Shown: positions 50,781-63,835, counted from the stretch's first letter. The stretch: DNA of 64,000 nucleotides from Cyanoderma ruficeps (GCA_008694505.1 VZDJ01007747.1:37665201-37729200), one strand, 5' to 3'. Notes: a model not told the origin generated them from the sequence alone. Numbers and translations: made by a program.

Positions 50781-52579
50781 ATGAGGAATACAGCACATGC
50801 ACCTAAACTCACCTCGTTCATAAAGCTTTTCCCAGAGTGGACACCTTAATAAAAGAATTAACATTAAAAGTTATATTCTAAATTACCTTGTCTTCCCCTC
50901 ACCCATTTACTCATACAACTGTTGTCAGTTTGGAGGAGGGGCAGGATTGCTGCCAAACAAGATTTTCATGCAAAAATTGTGATAAACAGCCTGACAGCGA
51001 TGACACAGAATGTGAAATCCTTCACATCTGCTTTCCCCAGCCCTCCCCTTGCTGTCCCCCAGGGTGCTCTGCTAAGTGCTGGCTGCTAGATGAAGTGTAG
51101 CATCAGGCTATCAGAGCTATGATGGAAGTTCACCTCTCTGAGAATTAGAAGATTCCTCTTCACTTGGCTTTGGGATGTGAGCAATAAAGTGGTGATGAGT
51201 GAGCCTTCCCCGGGAGCACCACAGTGCACTCAGGCTGGCAAAGGCAGCCTCTGTTACCCACTGAGTTATACCACAGATGCATAAGCAATCACAGCTCAAG
51301 GGCTAAAGAAACACATTATAAATTCTTATAATTATTTGTTATGACAGCAAGCAGAGAGCAGCTTAAATGCAGGAGGTATTTATGGGGCTGGGAGGAGAGC
51401 ACAGAGGCTGAGGCATGCTCTGTTGACCTAATGCTCCACGGGCTGGGAGGGAGGATGAGCAGATTCCAGGGAGTCAGACGGAAGAGATTGCTTCTGCTTT
51501 CCTCTAAGATGAAAAGCCGTCACACAGCCAGGTGATATCTACCTGTGACCCCACAAACCCCACCTCCCTCTCTGCCCTGGGCACAGCATCAGACACACAG
51601 CCCCTCTCTCTCCCGTGGTTTGTGTCAAGATATGGAAAATGTGGAAAAACATGGAGCTGATCTCAGCTTACCTCTGTGTCCTTTCCTCTCTGTCCCAAAG
51701 GTGTTGGTACAGCCAGCATAACTTCTTCCTCCTCTACATGTTCTAAAATAAAACAGAACAAAAGAGTCCTCCACACTGAAGATAAAAGAGCAGGTTTGGG
51801 ACACAGGTTCCAACTTACATATTGATGCTGAATTCAGAGGAGACCCAGACTGTGAGCCATGATTTTGATTTTTTTTTCCAGGAACGCCTTTCTAGAAAAA
51901 AAAATAGTAACTCTGAAGGAAAATATCTCTTTCCACTGCCAACTGATTTGTTTTTAAAGCAGGAAGTTCTTGTGGCTTATGATCTGTTTCAACAAATTTT
52001 AATATTTTGCAAGTACAATATTCAAGTTTTCTAAATTAATCCTATCTTTAAAACAATATTTTTAAATTAAATTAAATCTAAGTACATAATTCAGACATTT
52101 TTAAACATTAAATTCCTCTGTTTTCACTAGATAAATTCATTTTTCACTTGGATTTCTGTTTGAAAACTGTGACATTTTAGCTTTTTCTTCAGTTTGAGAC
52201 AGATCAAACATCAACATTTTAATTATCTTTTGCTTGAAAATGTCAGGAAAATTGTTCTTTCATTGGATTCCTGAAGAATTCCTTCATCTTGTAGGGCAAC
52301 CACAAGAGAAATTTTCATTTTACAGATTTTCCAGACCAGTCAATGCTCATAGTTAAGAGCAGTAAAATTAATTAGGCAGTGAGGTGACTCTAAGAGATGT
52401 CTCTCCTTGGTAACATTGCAAGTAGAAGAATGAATTACCTCTGAATCAACAGTTAATTGAGATACCATGGAGCACAGCAAAATGAATGAAATTTAAATCT
52501 GCAGGGCATGATTTGCTGCAGTTTTTGTCACATTAGTTCCAGATAAACAGAAATTATTTATATGTGAGTGTGTATACAT

Positions 52580-52593
52580 ACCCTTATAAGGGT
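52580..52593. repeat. Perfect 14-bp palindrome
   Basis: ACCCTTATAAGGGT is its own reverse complement. The ACATACCCTTA part is repeated again 18 bp downstream, so it lies in a small imperfect direct repeat (about 52575-52612). Confidence 0.8.
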
Positions 52594-54350
52594 TTACATA
52601 CCCTTACATACACATATTTATTTAACTACTTTCTATGATACATGCATTCACACTTTGTATACAGCAAGTAATTTCCATTCCCTTGAATTACACCACTCTG
52701 GAGCACACAGAGGTCTATGTTTTGTGGTGGATTGACAGTAGGACTGATTGTACATAATTAACAGAGCAATCACACTGCTGCCAGCTTGGAGAATTATAGA
52801 CTCGCAATGCAGAAAATGAGTCTATATTGCACAGCAAAGGGCCTGAACACGGAGAGCAATTTGAGTTTACTGAAGAAAGAATGACAATTACTTACACTGA
52901 CAGAGATGCAGCAGTCACTAACGTGCTCTGGGTCACAGAGGACTGCCTTGCTTGAACACCATTTTAAGGTGAGGGCAGATTTAAACAGCATAATTCCACA
53001 GAAACAGCAGATGAGCCTGAGGGGTCTGACATGCTGTGATTTGCTGCAGGGGTGAGATGGAGTCCCCTCTTACAGCATGTGCAATTTCCTTTTCTTTTTT
53101 GGCTCTTGCAAGCCTTTTTTTCCAATGACTGTAGATACAGGAGAGCAGAACACCTTAAATTAGTGACTGAATATTTAGGTGTGTTTGGTATTTCACTTTA
53201 TATGGGACTGAGGAAAGCTTCAAGCTAAAAAGCAAGATCCCTGCCTGGGAAAGTATGTGAACATAAGATATTAGTAATAGCAATAATTGCTGGAATTCAA
53301 ATTCCCTTCCAAGCTCCATCAGTACTGTTCATTAAGTAATGTTAGTGCTAAAGCTTTGGACTTCTTCAGTTATGCAGCAACATTCAGGGGATATGAGGCT
53401 ACAGCTACCTCTGAGGACAACAGCTCCTCACAATATCCCTGAGATATGCATGCTTGCAAAAAGACTTAAAGCTTTTAATTTCTGATGTTATTAAGGCCTA
53501 ATCTCCTCCAAAATACCTGATTCTTCAAATTCCCTGTACAGCTCCCTTATGCATAGCTAAATGTTAAGAATGCAAAATAAACTTAATTAGTTAGTGTGCT
53601 AATATCCTCACAGATCTTTGTACTCACTGGAAAAATCTCATATTTGAAAAAGGGAGTGAAATGCACAGTTTTGCCCCTAAAGAAAAGCTGTGTGAAAGTA
53701 AATATGAGCTCTCAAGACAGAAGGGGATATAGCTACATATTAATTTGCTCTTTTTCCCCAAGCCAATGAAAATTCATTTCCAAAAGTTCATGGCAAGCAT
53801 ATGAGTGTACTCCTGTGGAAAAGCTACATCCTTCCTGGTAAAAAAGATGCTGCTGCCATTTCCTCATGCTCGAAAAGATGAGTAGATGGACGATCTTCCA
53901 AAACATCCCATTGCTAATTTTTCATCCCTGCCCTTGTTAAGCAGGAAACAAACATGGAGGGTAGAGCCAGAACATAATCTAGAGCTTTCTTAGGTGCCAT
54001 ATGAGCTACCATCGAACAGAAGAAATTAAATTGTTAAATACAGTTTTCAGAACAGTTACTCTGTGTTAAAATGGCAATTTTCCTATCATGTGTGGTGTTG
54101 ATTTTTTTTTTAATTGGTTGGTCTGGTTAATTTAGGTAATTGCAGTTCAGTTAAAGTGTATGATTGTTTCTATAGGCACAAAAATTGGATAAAGAAATCA
54201 ACATATTTTTGGCTGCCATTCAGTCCAGTTTGGTCTTTATGATTGGATGAGGAATAATGGGGCTATGGTAATAAATTTAACAGAACTGAAATCAGTACTG
54301 AAAATTCTATAAACAACACATTTTAAATTAGATGTAAATTGGAGGGAAAA

Positions 54351-54362
54351 GGGGGGGGGAGG
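54351..54362 (+). repeat. Poly(G) run
   Basis: Nine consecutive G followed by AGG. Likely unstable in replication and sequencing. Confidence 0.9.
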
Positions 54363-55454
54363 TGAAACCTGTGTAATTTTACCTTCACATTTTTCTCATA
54401 TTGTAAAACTGAAAAGTCTTATATTTTATAATGCTTCTTTTTCCTATAAAGAAAGATATGCTGAAGATGTTTTGTTTAAAACATTTAAATCCTTGGATGT
54501 TAGAATCTTTTATTGTAGATAAATTTTCCACTAATGCACATATTTGCTATGTTAACTTTAGACATATTAAGCACTTGGGACTAATACAAATGCACACTGA
54601 ATACTAAGCTTCTGAAGCTGGCAGAGCAGACATAGAGGGGAAATCCAGGTCACAGGGTCTTTTAGAGGGACTACAGGCAAACTGCTCACAAATCTACTTG
54701 TCTGGTGTAGCCTCACATTTAGCCGTAACTCCTGGAAGCGGAGGCTTATCTGCAGATATGGATCCCCTGGTGGCAGCCCCACAGCACAGCTCTACAGGGC
54801 ACTCTTGGAGTCCCTGACCCTGCATTTTTGAGACCCATGATGGGAGAAAGAGGGGCATGATGAGACTGAGCATTGTGCTGGTTGTCAAGTCAGGAGCTGG
54901 AGTAATGAGGACTCACTGCACAACTTCAAAGGAAAATTGCAATTTCAGCTCCTATGAAAGCACATTCAGCTGAAATGGCCCCAAATCCTCCATCATTTCT
55001 TACTGCATTTGTCACATAATCAGCAACTGCTCTTCTGTGGGGAAACAATGCAACATGGAGGTGGTGTTGGGTTTCCCCCTCTTTCAGCTTGCAGACACAA
55101 AACCAGGGGAAAGACTTATTTCTTAATTCCCATATCTAGCCCATATTTCCTCAAGATTGGAAGCAATCCATAGAAATTATTAAAAGATTAAACATCTTAC
55201 TGCTGAAGATAAGGTTTAAGAAAGAGAAGTTTGGAAGGTTTCTTAACCACAGCAAATAAGATATTGGGGCATATCTAATCTAGGAGAGAAATGTACAGAA
55301 AGAACCACTGACTAAACGGGAACCAGGCTCAAATTCAGACAAGATACTAGGCACACATCTTCCAGATCAATACAGTATGCTTTTCTGGAGAATATACTTC
55401 AGATAGAAGTGAGGTAATTGTTGAATAAGGGGCATACTAGAAAAAATTCAGCAC

Positions 55455-55500
55455 CCAGATAAGATGGATTAAAGGCCCCTTCTGACATTCTAATTTTATT
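55455..55500 (+). mobile_element. Possible ancient CR1/L3-type LINE 3' end
   Basis: The sequence 'aagatggattaaaggccccttctgacattctaat' resembles the forward 3' end of old CR1/L3 elements ('gatgacctctaaaggtcccttccaactctaaaattctatg'). It is short and decayed and could be chance. Confidence 0.3.
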
Positions 55501-56256
55501 ACTTGTAATATCAAGGATATCTTACAAATATTGAATATTCAGCACCATCCATTTAGAAGGAAGGTGATCTTGTTTCCATGGCAACTTTCTTGTAGGCAAG
55601 CCATTAGTTGGTCACCACTTCTTTCTGAGATGCTGCATGTTTGTCCCCTGAATACTTTAGTTTCAACAATTCTACAAGCTACTTAATTTAAAAACAATAA
55701 TCTGAATTTAAGGCAAAGATAACAAATCTTCTGTTTGCATAAAATATAGGAAGACCTATGCATTTTAATTTCTTTCTCAGGATGAGTACTTTCTCTTTTG
55801 TGATTCATAAATTCCAGCAGATGCGGCAAAAAGTTACATAAAAGGCTTTTTAGGGTAATTATGTCTTCAGCTGGAAATTTTGACATTCGTGATCTCTCTC
55901 TTTGATCACTGCTATTAATATCTCCTTAGCAGCTATGACTTCCTGAGAGTTAACTAATTGAAAGAAAAAAAACTGCTCAGAGCTGCAAGAGTTTTCTCTT
56001 CTGTATTTCTGTACGAGTGACAAGGCTGCCCTGAACAGGATCATTACCTTTTCATTTAATAGAATACTCAATAGACAGTAGTAAAAATATGATTATGACT
56101 AGCACAAAGCTGGGATCTTTGTCTTTGTCTGGTACTTAGGTGTTTACTAATAGTCTACATGTATTTGCATTAACATAGTGCCAGCAGCTTCACTGCATTT
56201 CAACACCCAGTTGCTTTAAGAGTGGAGGAAGCCCAAGATAACCATCTCAACATCTG
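55501..56256. other. Unannotated single-copy sequence
   Basis: AT-rich sequence upstream of the solo LTR; nothing recognised. Confidence 0.6.
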
Positions 56257-56262
56257 GTGAAC
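56257..56262. repeat. Candidate target-site duplication, left copy
   Basis: GTGAAC immediately before the LTR. The right flank at 56899-56904 reads GTGAGC, a 5 of 6 match. Six-base duplications are typical of alpha/betaretrovirus-like (ERVK) integrations. Confidence 0.5.
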
Positions 56263-56898
56263 TGTAGTGCTGTGTTTTTAGTTTTGTCCGTTCTATGTAT
56301 GTATTTGTTCCTTGCTTTTATGCTGTTTTATATAAGTTGTAGTGGTTTGTTCCATGTACCCCCCTGAGTTTGTTCCCTTATAGTTTACCCCAATTAGTTA
56401 CATGCCAATCATATGCTGTATAACTGCCGGGTCCTGTCTGTCACTTCGAGACCTCACCCTGTGTCTAGAAAGTTCCAGAGAAGGCGTCAAGTGATTGGGC
56501 AGGATCCCTGTTATTCCCTCCTTTGCCTCCCTGATTTGTTCTACTGTTTGTCCTTTCTGTACAGAGGCACTCCCTCCATCGCCCTGATTTGTCCCACACT
56601 GTGCCTTCCCCTTGCCCCTCCCCTGCATTTAAGGTGTTGCACAGAGGGGATGTGGGCTCTGTTGGGCAGACTCTGGTGGTGAGGTGGTCCCTCGTGAACA
56701 TCAATGAACTCCAGTTGCTATTCACTCATCAGAGTCTTTCCTTCATTCCTCGTCATCACTCATGCTCTAATCGCAGCAAAGGCCCCACAGGACCAGGAAG
56801 GTATCCCGGGATACTGGACTATACCTCGCACTGCGGCCGCTGCCAGGGCTGGCCTGGCAAAGCGGGACAAGGGTCCCGGAGACACCACAACCACCGCA
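56263..56898 (+). mobile_element. Probable solo LTR of an endogenous retrovirus
   Basis: A 636-bp block starting TGTAGTGCTG and ending CACCGCA, clearly richer in G+C and CpG than its surroundings in its second half. A TATA-like ATTTAAG lies at 56627-56633, about 270 bp before the end, in a pyrimidine-rich context. The 6-bp flanks nearly match (GTGAAC / GTGAGC). No primer binding site or gag follows the right end, so it reads as a solo LTR left by recombination. A second TGTAGTGG motif at 56338 is an alternative start but has no matching flank. Open frames inside it are not retroviral proteins. Boundaries are inferred by eye. Confidence 0.6.
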
Positions 56899-56904
56899 GT
56901 GAGC
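56899..56904. repeat. Candidate target-site duplication, right copy
   Basis: GTGAGC directly after the LTR; differs from the left copy by one transition. Confidence 0.5.
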
Positions 56905-57159
56905 TGAAGAAATGGGACAGAGAATAAAAACACAGAATCAAAATAACCGTACTGGTAGGCAGAGAAGTGATAGAGAGAAAGTGATTAAGATCATCCAGTC
57001 GCCTGTTGAGGAGTGCAGTGTTCTAAATCCAACAGCCAGAGCTCCACAGAACCCCTACGGAGAAAAGCAGGTTGTACTGCCCGTACTCTTTTTGTTGGAT
57101 ATCCAGGAGCCCTAGGATGTCAGGTTTTTCAGGCAATTCAAAATTCGCATCAGTCCACC
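56905..57159. other. Unannotated sequence right of solo LTR
   Basis: Nothing recognised with confidence. 'attaagatcatccagtc' at about 56984-57000 resembles a CR1 3' block but lacks the rest of the element. Confidence 0.4.
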
Positions 57160-57210
57160 TCCCAGGGATTAAGGGACCTGCCCAGGCTCATACAAGAAAT
57201 CCTTGGTTAA
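57160..57210 (-). mobile_element. Possible MIR-like SINE core remnant
   Basis: 'agggattaagggacctgcccaggctcatacaag' resembles the reverse complement of the MIR core ('agaggttaagtgacttgcccaaggtcacacag'). Only about 35 bases align by eye, so this is weaker than the element at 3155. Confidence 0.35.
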
Positions 57211-60200
57211 AATGCAAAATTGCCCACACATAATTTTGCCCCAGATTATGGTCTAGACTAAGCTGGTGTCTGAAACTCTGCTTAGGACAGACATTGCCAC
57301 CTCTTCTGAAGTGAGATTTTGTACAACACTGTCTGCCCCGGGAAGATTCTTAGATTTACTTCATTAAGAAGAAGCATTTAAGGAAATTTTCTTTAAAAAT
57401 ATTAGATTATAAAAGTGTTAACACTCTGTATGATATGGCACAGTTTTGTTGATTAGAAAACAACTTAAACTCTTATTTGCTATATCTAAATGAAAGCACA
57501 GCTGTTCCAGCCTTCAAACCTTGAGTCTAGCAGGTAAGAACTACTTCTGGTTAAATGCAATCCATATGCAGCACAAAGTTTACTATCACATGAAGTATGC
57601 TATGCGCTGTGTGCTTTAGATAGCTCTCCTGATGAGTAGAACTTTTCCTGATTAACTGGAACAAGGAGTCTTCTTCTTCTGACCATCCTAGTGAAGGAGC
57701 CTCTCTGAGGACAATATTCCCATTAATGTTGCACTCCTGTCTACAGGTCTGCATCTCTGCTTCATCCTTCCTTGCCGACAAGGAAGAACAAACTTACATT
57801 TTCTCTACTTTGTAACACTCAAAATTGGGTGAAAAAAAACTTGAAAGAAGCACATTATTGCCTCATTCAAGCACACAGGCCTATATACTCCTAAGTATGC
57901 CAACATCCACATAAATGGAATGTGGAAATGGTGTATCACAATTGTTGTAGTATGTGAATTAGTTGTAGCACCTTTATTACTTTTTTTATGTTTGAAACAT
58001 CAACTTCTTAATAGAAGTTATGCGCCATGGATACCGTTATTTATTTCCACCTCCACGAAAATCACAAATTTCAAATGTGCCCTCACTCTTTCACATTCTA
58101 TTTTAAATAGCAAAGCGTAACTCTGATACCGGAGTTTCCATTTGTTTATAAAACTGCTAGACTGGTCATCATGATTCCCCTCCTTTGCTCCCTTCTTCTA
58201 AAAACTGCCAAAAAAAGACTAACAAAAGAAATTTCAGAGTGAAACAAAAAACCCACAGAGGCATCACAACACGTTTCTTAGGATTAGGGAGCAATATGGA
58301 CATTACCAGTATCAGAACAAGGGCAGGCCTCTGTTATCAGATATATCACACCCTGCACCAGCTGGACAAAGTCCCTGTGATGCAGGGATGTGGATGCAGC
58401 ACCTTTCTCAGGATACCAGGCCTGCCCATGTGCTGTGAGCAGTAAAGTGTCACCTAAATTCTAAGCTGCACAAGAGGTTGGATGTGGTTCTGACTTCAGG
58501 CTGAATTAGATTTGTAGCCTTGCACCCTAAAATTTCCAACAGAAAGTAAAAATAATAAGTCCAGGTTTCATAATCCTACAGTTTATAGAAAATATTTGCA
58601 TTTCTTTTTAGTCCAAGTTCTGCTGAAGCTCCTGTTGTTAAACAGCCCTCAGTCACATTTAGGGAAGAAAGAGCATCTTTTTTCCATATAAAGATAGTCT
58701 TCAGGAAAAATGGATGCAACTCTGGAGTGAAAAGCAGTTATTTCCTGATTCATAAACAGAACAAACATTTAGGAGTGAGGTGTTATGAGGGTGAGCTTTA
58801 CCAGACTTCCCATCCATGAATCACTGCTGGTCAGGCAGAGAGGATGGCCACACTTCACTGCACCTTTTATTGCTCCTCTGCATTCCACTGAATTTACATC
58901 TTCTGCATCTCTGCCTCTCCCCTAGTGTTCTATACCTTCTCGTGTGATACTCTTCCCTTTGGATCCTTAAGCCACTAATTTTTACTGGTATAACATTTCC
59001 ATTTCAGTCTCTCTTTTTCACATTTATAGACATATTCATGCACAACGTCATCACACCTTGACAACTTCTTTGGTAAAAGTGAGACAAAAAACAGATGTCT
59101 CAGCTGCATCAGATCAGGGCTTGCACACCAGACAGCTGAACAGGCTGAATCTTGGGTCAGGGCATGCTCTGGCCATTTCAATTGAAAATCTATATGACCT
59201 TACAGCAGTCATGACATTTAATAGCCTTTTTTTTTCCCCAATTATTTCTTTGAGTTCACCTCCCCTAACACTTCAGTTAAGGCAGTGCCTGTCCAGGGCA
59301 CAAGACTTTATTGAAAACCTTTTCCGCTGCCTGTCAGGTCAGTCTGTTCCACTGTCACAACAGACATCATCCCTTAGTGTCAGCACAGCAAAATCCACAC
59401 TGTCCCACCTGCCAGAAATTACAGAAATGCAAAATCAGGTCAAAAGAAGATTGGGTGATAGACTAGATAAAAAATAAATCCTACAGGAAATTTCCAGCAA
59501 ATACAGAATGATCAGTCTGCACCTCACCTGCCCAGGGCTGAGTCCCATTCCTTACAAACCCACTGCCACCTTCCCACAGCACCAGCAGGGAAATGTCTGC
59601 TTTGATTTCTGTAATTGCTGCCTTGGTGCTGCTTAGCAATTCCTCTCCTTTGGTAGGAGGGCAATCATTCTCATTAGATGTCAGAGCGCGACAAGCAGAG
59701 CACTTTTGTTTGGAGTGCAGTGTGGAATGATGATTTCGAGTCTGAGAGCAGGGGAGAGTGCTCCTCCCTTTGGAAATTAAGCAACTGACAGATGTTAGAA
59801 CATCATTAAACATATACAAAGCTCAGGGTCTTCGTGCAAAGTTCACTGTTCTATTCAATATTGGCTAATTCCAGGAGGAATTGCTTGCTGCAGCACAGGT
59901 TACTCAAACTCATCTTGTAGCACAATGCTGGACTGAAAACCAAGGTGCCAGTGACAATCTTCCAGGAGCGTTGGCCAATTAATCTCAGCAGCAGAGACTT
60001 TTAAATGTCATCCAAATCTCATCTGCGGGGCATGCCAAAAATATTTCATACTTTTCACAAGCTAACTCTGCTTTATACCCAGGTCTGTCTTTCTCATGAG
60101 ATCAAAGGAGGAGTTCTGTCTTTAAGCCTTGTGAAACAAGAAACTATTAATCCTGTGTGAAACTTTATTGACAACTCAGTGTTGAGAATGAGAATGAAAA

Positions 60201-61930
60201 TGAGGGTCTTGCACCAAGTTTCAGCCACCAGAAATGATTGAAGTGTCCAGTTTGGTCTTCTCTACATCGAGTGAGCCTAGCAAAATATAAACTCTGTGTC
60301 TAGAAAAAGGAAAGATGGCTCACACAATAAATTGCAGATAACTGCACTAATGCCTGTAACTTTGGATATGAAGAGCAGGAAAGGACAGTACTTAGAATTC
60401 CCATTTGTGGGGGTACAAAGGGTGACTGGGAAAAAGACTGGGGCAAGGAAAAATTAAGGAGAATAGACTAGGACAAGATATATAAGGGAAACAGGACCTA
60501 ACCTTATCAGAGGCTGAGGCAGTAACAGGCAGAGGAGCCTGCAATGACCAGAGGATACACCCTGGCATGTCAGAGTTCATCCCTTTTCCTCCTACTGGTA
60601 AATGCCTCTGCAGCCCTTGGCAGGGTTTTAACCTCACCCCTCACACTGTGGAATGTGAGGGGGAAGCTGCAGTGGCCACAGGGCTGCCCAAGGCTGCCAC
60701 GCTTGTTCCTCCACCCTGAACTCTCATGAAATTACCACCCCAGGAACGTGACACTTGGGCACATGCAGCCACAGCAGCAGCTTGTTTTAGAAGCATTATG
60801 TCCTTGCCCACAAAGTAGGGGAAAATTGTGTTATTGTGCTCCGTTACTTCATCGTGCATGACTACTTCCATGAAACCAGGGATTACTTTTAAAGACAGAA
60901 GAGCAAAGATTCAAACATAGTCACTAAAACTATGGAAAAACTTCTAGAGAAGAATGTGGTTTTCCCAGAATGAAAAAAGGTTTTAACACATTTTTCACAT
61001 TTATTGTTTGGGTGTTTGAGGTTTGTTTTTTTTTTACATCTACTTGCATTGCAAGTATTGTAGTGAATGCTTCCTAAGTGTTATTTTTAGTATTGTAAGT
61101 TGTCATGGTATTAATTTGTCAGTTAGGTTAAAACAAGTGTTATTCTAAGAGTTAAGAAAACGTATTCAGGAAAACTACAAGAAATATTAAAGCTTAGCTC
61201 CAAGCTCTCCCTCTTGCAATGCCAATTGTTGGAAATACAGAACTGCCTAAGAAAGAGGAACAATGACCTTGGGTAGGGTGCAGTTACAGATACTAGGGCA
61301 CAAAGCAAACAGATTTGTAGTCGAATGACCCTTACACAAAGCATTGATATTATGCAAGAGACAGGACATGGAAAATTATTCTGTGTACGCCTCTTCCAGG
61401 CAGAGTGCTGCCAGCCTGGGCAGCCCATTGCCCCTTCCTCTGAGGGAAATGACAGGTTTAGTTTTAATCCCAATGGATTTTCCCCTCTCACTGCCACATA
61501 GATAAAGCTTTTTTCTTCCTCCAATAAACTGAGCCTAATCTCATCCCCATCAGACATCTCCTCACCACCTCATGTAACATTAACAAGCCCCTCACCACAG
61601 GGAAAAAAGCTCCTAACAACAAACCACAAAACATCTTCCCCTACAGAACAGAGCAAATCCAATCAATACGTGCAGCTAATTGAGACAAATGAGCAAGTCC
61701 AGGCCTGGCAGCAAGCAGCCAGGGTGATGAGTTGGTAACAGATGGGGAAGGATTTGGCACAGATGGCTCTGATCCAGTTCCCTGCAGGAGCTGCAGGAGG
61801 CCCATGCACAGTGCAGTGGAGAAAAAGTTCCAGATGCAGGAAGCTGGGCCAGGATAACCCTATAAAACCACAGAGTGCTGCTCTTGCAGTTCTATTGTCT
61901 CAGCTGGAACACATCTGCTCTGCATCCCAT
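57211..61930. other. Unannotated single-copy sequence
   Basis: No gene is supported. The longest frames, 139 codons at 59058-59477 (plus) and 144 codons at 61123-61557 (minus), show no recognised domain. Confidence 0.5.
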
Positions 61931-62000
61931 CCTTGCCCTGTTCTAGGGATGAGTTGAAAGAGGACACCTTGCCCTGTTCTAGGGATGAGTTAAAAGAGGT
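61931..62000 (+). repeat. Tandem 36-bp duplication
   Basis: Unit CCTTGCCCTGTTCTAGGGAT... (61931-61966) is repeated at 61967-62000. Only one difference (G to A at the GTTGAAAG/GTTAAAAG position) is seen before the copies part at the far end, so the duplication is recent. Confidence 0.92.
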
Positions 62001-62012
62001 AAAACCTCTTTT
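61992..62012. repeat. Perfect 9-bp hairpin at edge of duplication
   Basis: Arms AAAAGAGGT and ACCTCTTTT flank a 3-nt AAA loop. The left arm is the end of the second duplicated unit and the right arm is followed by more T, so it resembles a small stem with a T-run. No gene precedes it, so a terminator role is not implied. Confidence 0.85.
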
Positions 62013-63835
62013 TTCACTCCAGGAAAATAACCATAAGTAACCCTAGGAAGAAGAAACAAGGGGAAAAGTCTCTCACCAAGCAAAAGGACTTTCTGAGGAC
62101 AGTCAGAAACCCTCACTGAAGGATTTGTTCTCAACACAAATTTTCTAAAATCACTTCAACATTTTTGAAATGTCAATGCAAAAGAGGTTTAGGGTTTTTA
62201 CTATGTATTTCATTGAAAATTGTTGAAAATATTTTATCACAGAGCTAAAAATGGTATGTCATTATCAAAAGTACTAAAGAGATAAAACACAGTACTGAGC
62301 TATGCAAAGTACAAACACTAGCAGTACAGGGTTACCCCCTCCTATCTCAACCTTGTCAAACAATTAAAACACCCAATTATATAGCATGGAGTTATCTAGT
62401 TCTCAATTCTCATTAGAAATAATTGGGTGTGTTAATTCGATGTAATTTTTTTCACCATATAGAAAAAATCCAGGCTGATGTCTGATAATCTGGTGTTGTC
62501 ATTCAGAACTGAGATTTAAGTAGTCTTGAAAGAGATAGAGTTCTTCATTATAATAATGAAGCTATAATTAACATCAAGCACCTGTTGAAGTCATGCTTCC
62601 AATAGCATTTTATGACACTCTTTTTGATGAACTACAAACAGTGGAAATTTTTAAGATTTATGATGCAGAACTGTGGAAGTTAGTCTTGATTAATAAACCT
62701 GGCATGTAAAGAGATATGTCCCATTTTATATTTCACGTAGGTTTAGCTTTCAAGATATTTCTTCACTCAGAGGAATTGAGCTTGCTTTTTAAAGAAATTG
62801 CATTTTCTGCACCTTAGAAAGACAATAATCTGTGTCATTTGCAAAGGGCACAAGACAAGAGGTACAGTCAACATGGTAAAGGAATGGATTAATGCACAGT
62901 AGCACATGTACCGTACTGTATGACCTTGAAAAGGTGTAAAATTCTAAAATTCCTATGGCCATGTCCAAAGGATTTACTTGCCACAGACAATGGGCTTCCA
63001 GTCTGTAAGTGACAATGAATCAGAAGGAAGTAGGTGTATCAGTCAATCATATGACTACAAGCCATCAGTGTGATGCAGACATGAAAAAGATGATTGTAAT
63101 TTCTCATCAGGGGAAGTATTTTCCATAGAGACAAAAAGTTATTAATGCCATTCCACAAGGCACTACTTAAATATCCTTTGTTGCACTGTATGTAATCTTG
63201 GCCATGGATGCTGAAAAGAGATGAACTGAGATAAGTGTAAGACAGAAAAATAGATATCAACATGTTCAGAATAAGAAGAAGCTAATTTCTGAGAGAAATC
63301 AACAGATTTTTTTTTTGACCTTATAAAACCACAGCTGCAAGGGCTAAAATGTTATATTGCTATAAATACATCAATGAAGTAAAGATGAAATGAGAAAAAA
63401 AGGTTATGTAATTTTAAAGATAATTATGGTAGAAACACATGACCCTAAATTGATCATGAGTAAGTGTACATTGGAAATGTAAACAAGCTTTCTAAGCTAT
63501 TAAAAAAAAAAATCAAAATTGACTTCAGCTGAACTTTTCACCAGTGGGAGGTTAGAACTCACAGCATCTCAGCATGGAAATGCCAGTCATAGTTCTCTTG
63601 CTAATTTATTTCTTTCAAAATCTCTATTAAAATGCTGTCATACCTTTCCTGGAGGCTACAAGGAGCTCTATAACAGGAGGAGGAAGGAACAAGTAACTAG
63701 GAAATTCTGAGTCTGGAACTTGCCTGACACTTGAAAATTTCTGTTTTCCTCTAACAGCCCCTATCTGCCTGCCCAGGCACTGACTGCATTGACAGGAGAC
63801 AACCCACAGGAACTGCTGTTGCATGAGAGAAGGGT
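62013..63835. other. Unannotated single-copy sequence
   Basis: AT-rich; no gene or element recognised. A T-run lies at about 63307-63316 and an A-run at about 63502-63511. Confidence 0.55.

Larger units (their letters stand above)
50781..55450. other. Unannotated single-copy sequence
   Basis: No gene is supported. It contains a perfect 14-bp palindrome (52580-52593) and a G-run (54351-54359). Confidence 0.55.

Noticed and set aside
56413..56927. Several overlapping frames inside the solo LTR
   Set aside because: LTRs of this type are non-coding; the frames reflect higher G+C and fewer stop codons. None resembles a retroviral protein.
56984..57000. CR1-like word near the solo LTR
   Set aside because: Only about 17 bases match and the flanking CR1 blocks are missing.
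59058..59477. 139-codon plus-strand frame
   Set aside because: No recognisable domain; passes through a T-run and short low-complexity stretch.
61123..61557. 144-codon minus-strand frame
   Set aside because: No domain and no supporting signals.
61992..62012. Hairpin plus T-run considered as an intrinsic terminator
   Set aside because: The window is vertebrate nuclear DNA with no gene upstream; bacterial-type termination does not apply.
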